A DNA stretch of 25,086 nt from contig CALFLM010000098.1 in assembly GCA_937880075.1 (NCBI GenBank), positions 1 through 25,086 of the forward strand, written 5' to 3'. Source of the stretch: an uncultured Romboutsia sp. GTDB taxonomy: Bacteria > Bacillota > Clostridia > Peptostreptococcales > Peptostreptococcaceae. The number at the start of each line of letters is the position of its first letter. Within the stretch, counting starts at the first letter, position 1. Shown here in pieces: positions 25,026 to 25,086 of this stretch. Below the pieces are notes generated by a model. It was not told the DNA's origin, searched no databases, and was given only the letters and a program-made list of their open reading frames with translations. The position numbers and the translations under genes were made by a program.

Positions 25026-25086
25026 GACTATGTGGCTACGTGCTACTCTCCCAGGCAGTTGCCCACCAAGTACCATCGCCGCTAAA
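25026..25086 (-). rRNA. rrf: 5S rRNA, 3' half (partial)
   Basis: Minus strand contains GCGATGGTACTTGGTGGGCA followed by ACTGCCTGGGAGAGTAGCACG, the conserved 3' half of bacterial 5S rRNA, ending GCCACATAGTC. The 5' half lies past the right edge. It marks the end of an upstream rRNA operon on the same strand as all the genes here. Confidence 0.93.

Overview
The window is a low-GC, Gram-positive, clostridial segment. The strongly AT-rich codon use, the GGAGG-type ribosome binding sites, the fused cobA-hemD gene, the cbiK-type anaerobic B12 pathway and the rRNA ends all suggest Peptostreptococcaceae (Clostridioides, Paraclostridium, Paeniclostridium or a relative). The genus is an inference from general likeness; no alignment was possible. 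All genes lie on the minus strand, so transcription runs from high to low coordinates.

The two ends are rRNA. The 3' half of a 5S rRNA sits at the right edge and the first ~50 bases of a 16S rRNA at the left edge, both on the minus strand. The whole tetrapyrrole locus is therefore sandwiched between the end of one rRNA operon and the start of the next. Two strong tandem promoters (P1, P2) with an A/T-rich upstream tract precede the 16S gene.

In transcription order: (1) hemA-hemL-cobT-cobU-cobS-cobC from a promoter just after the 5S gene. It makes 5-aminolevulinate and carries the nucleotide-loop (late) steps. (2) A class I cobalamin riboswitch followed by an intrinsic terminator, then a tightly packed 17-gene operon: cbiP-cbiA-cbiB-cobD-pduX-cbiC-cbiD-cbiE-cbiT-cbiF-cbiG-cbiH-cbiJ-cbiK-cbiL-hemC-cobA/hemD. 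(3) A gap holding a short palindromic mobile-element remnant and a broken small gene. (4) hemB and a precorrin-2 dehydrogenase (sirC-like), then the rRNA leader.

Together the genes encode almost all of the anaerobic (early cobalt insertion) route from glutamyl-tRNA to adenosylcobalamin. HemA/L/B/C/D build uroporphyrinogen III. CobA and SirC make sirohydrochlorin and CbiK inserts cobalt. CbiL, H, F, G, D, J, T, E and C convert the ring to cobyrinate. CbiA and CbiP amidate it. PduX, CobD and CbiB add the aminopropanol arm, and CobU, T, S and C add the lower ligand. Not in this window: corrinoid adenosyltransferase, cobalt transporter, dimethylbenzimidazole synthesis, and the later heme genes.

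No undescribed enzyme system is visible; the coding content is conventional. The least explained material is in the gaps: three palindromic elements (at about 2.5, 19.1 and 22.3 kb), one of which contains the best promoter candidate for the riboswitch operon, a decayed gene between cobA/hemD and hemB, and dyads overlapping rRNA promoter P2. Six start codons were set by ribosome binding site position rather than by the longest frame (hemA, cobT, cbiA, cbiF, cbiG, hemB).
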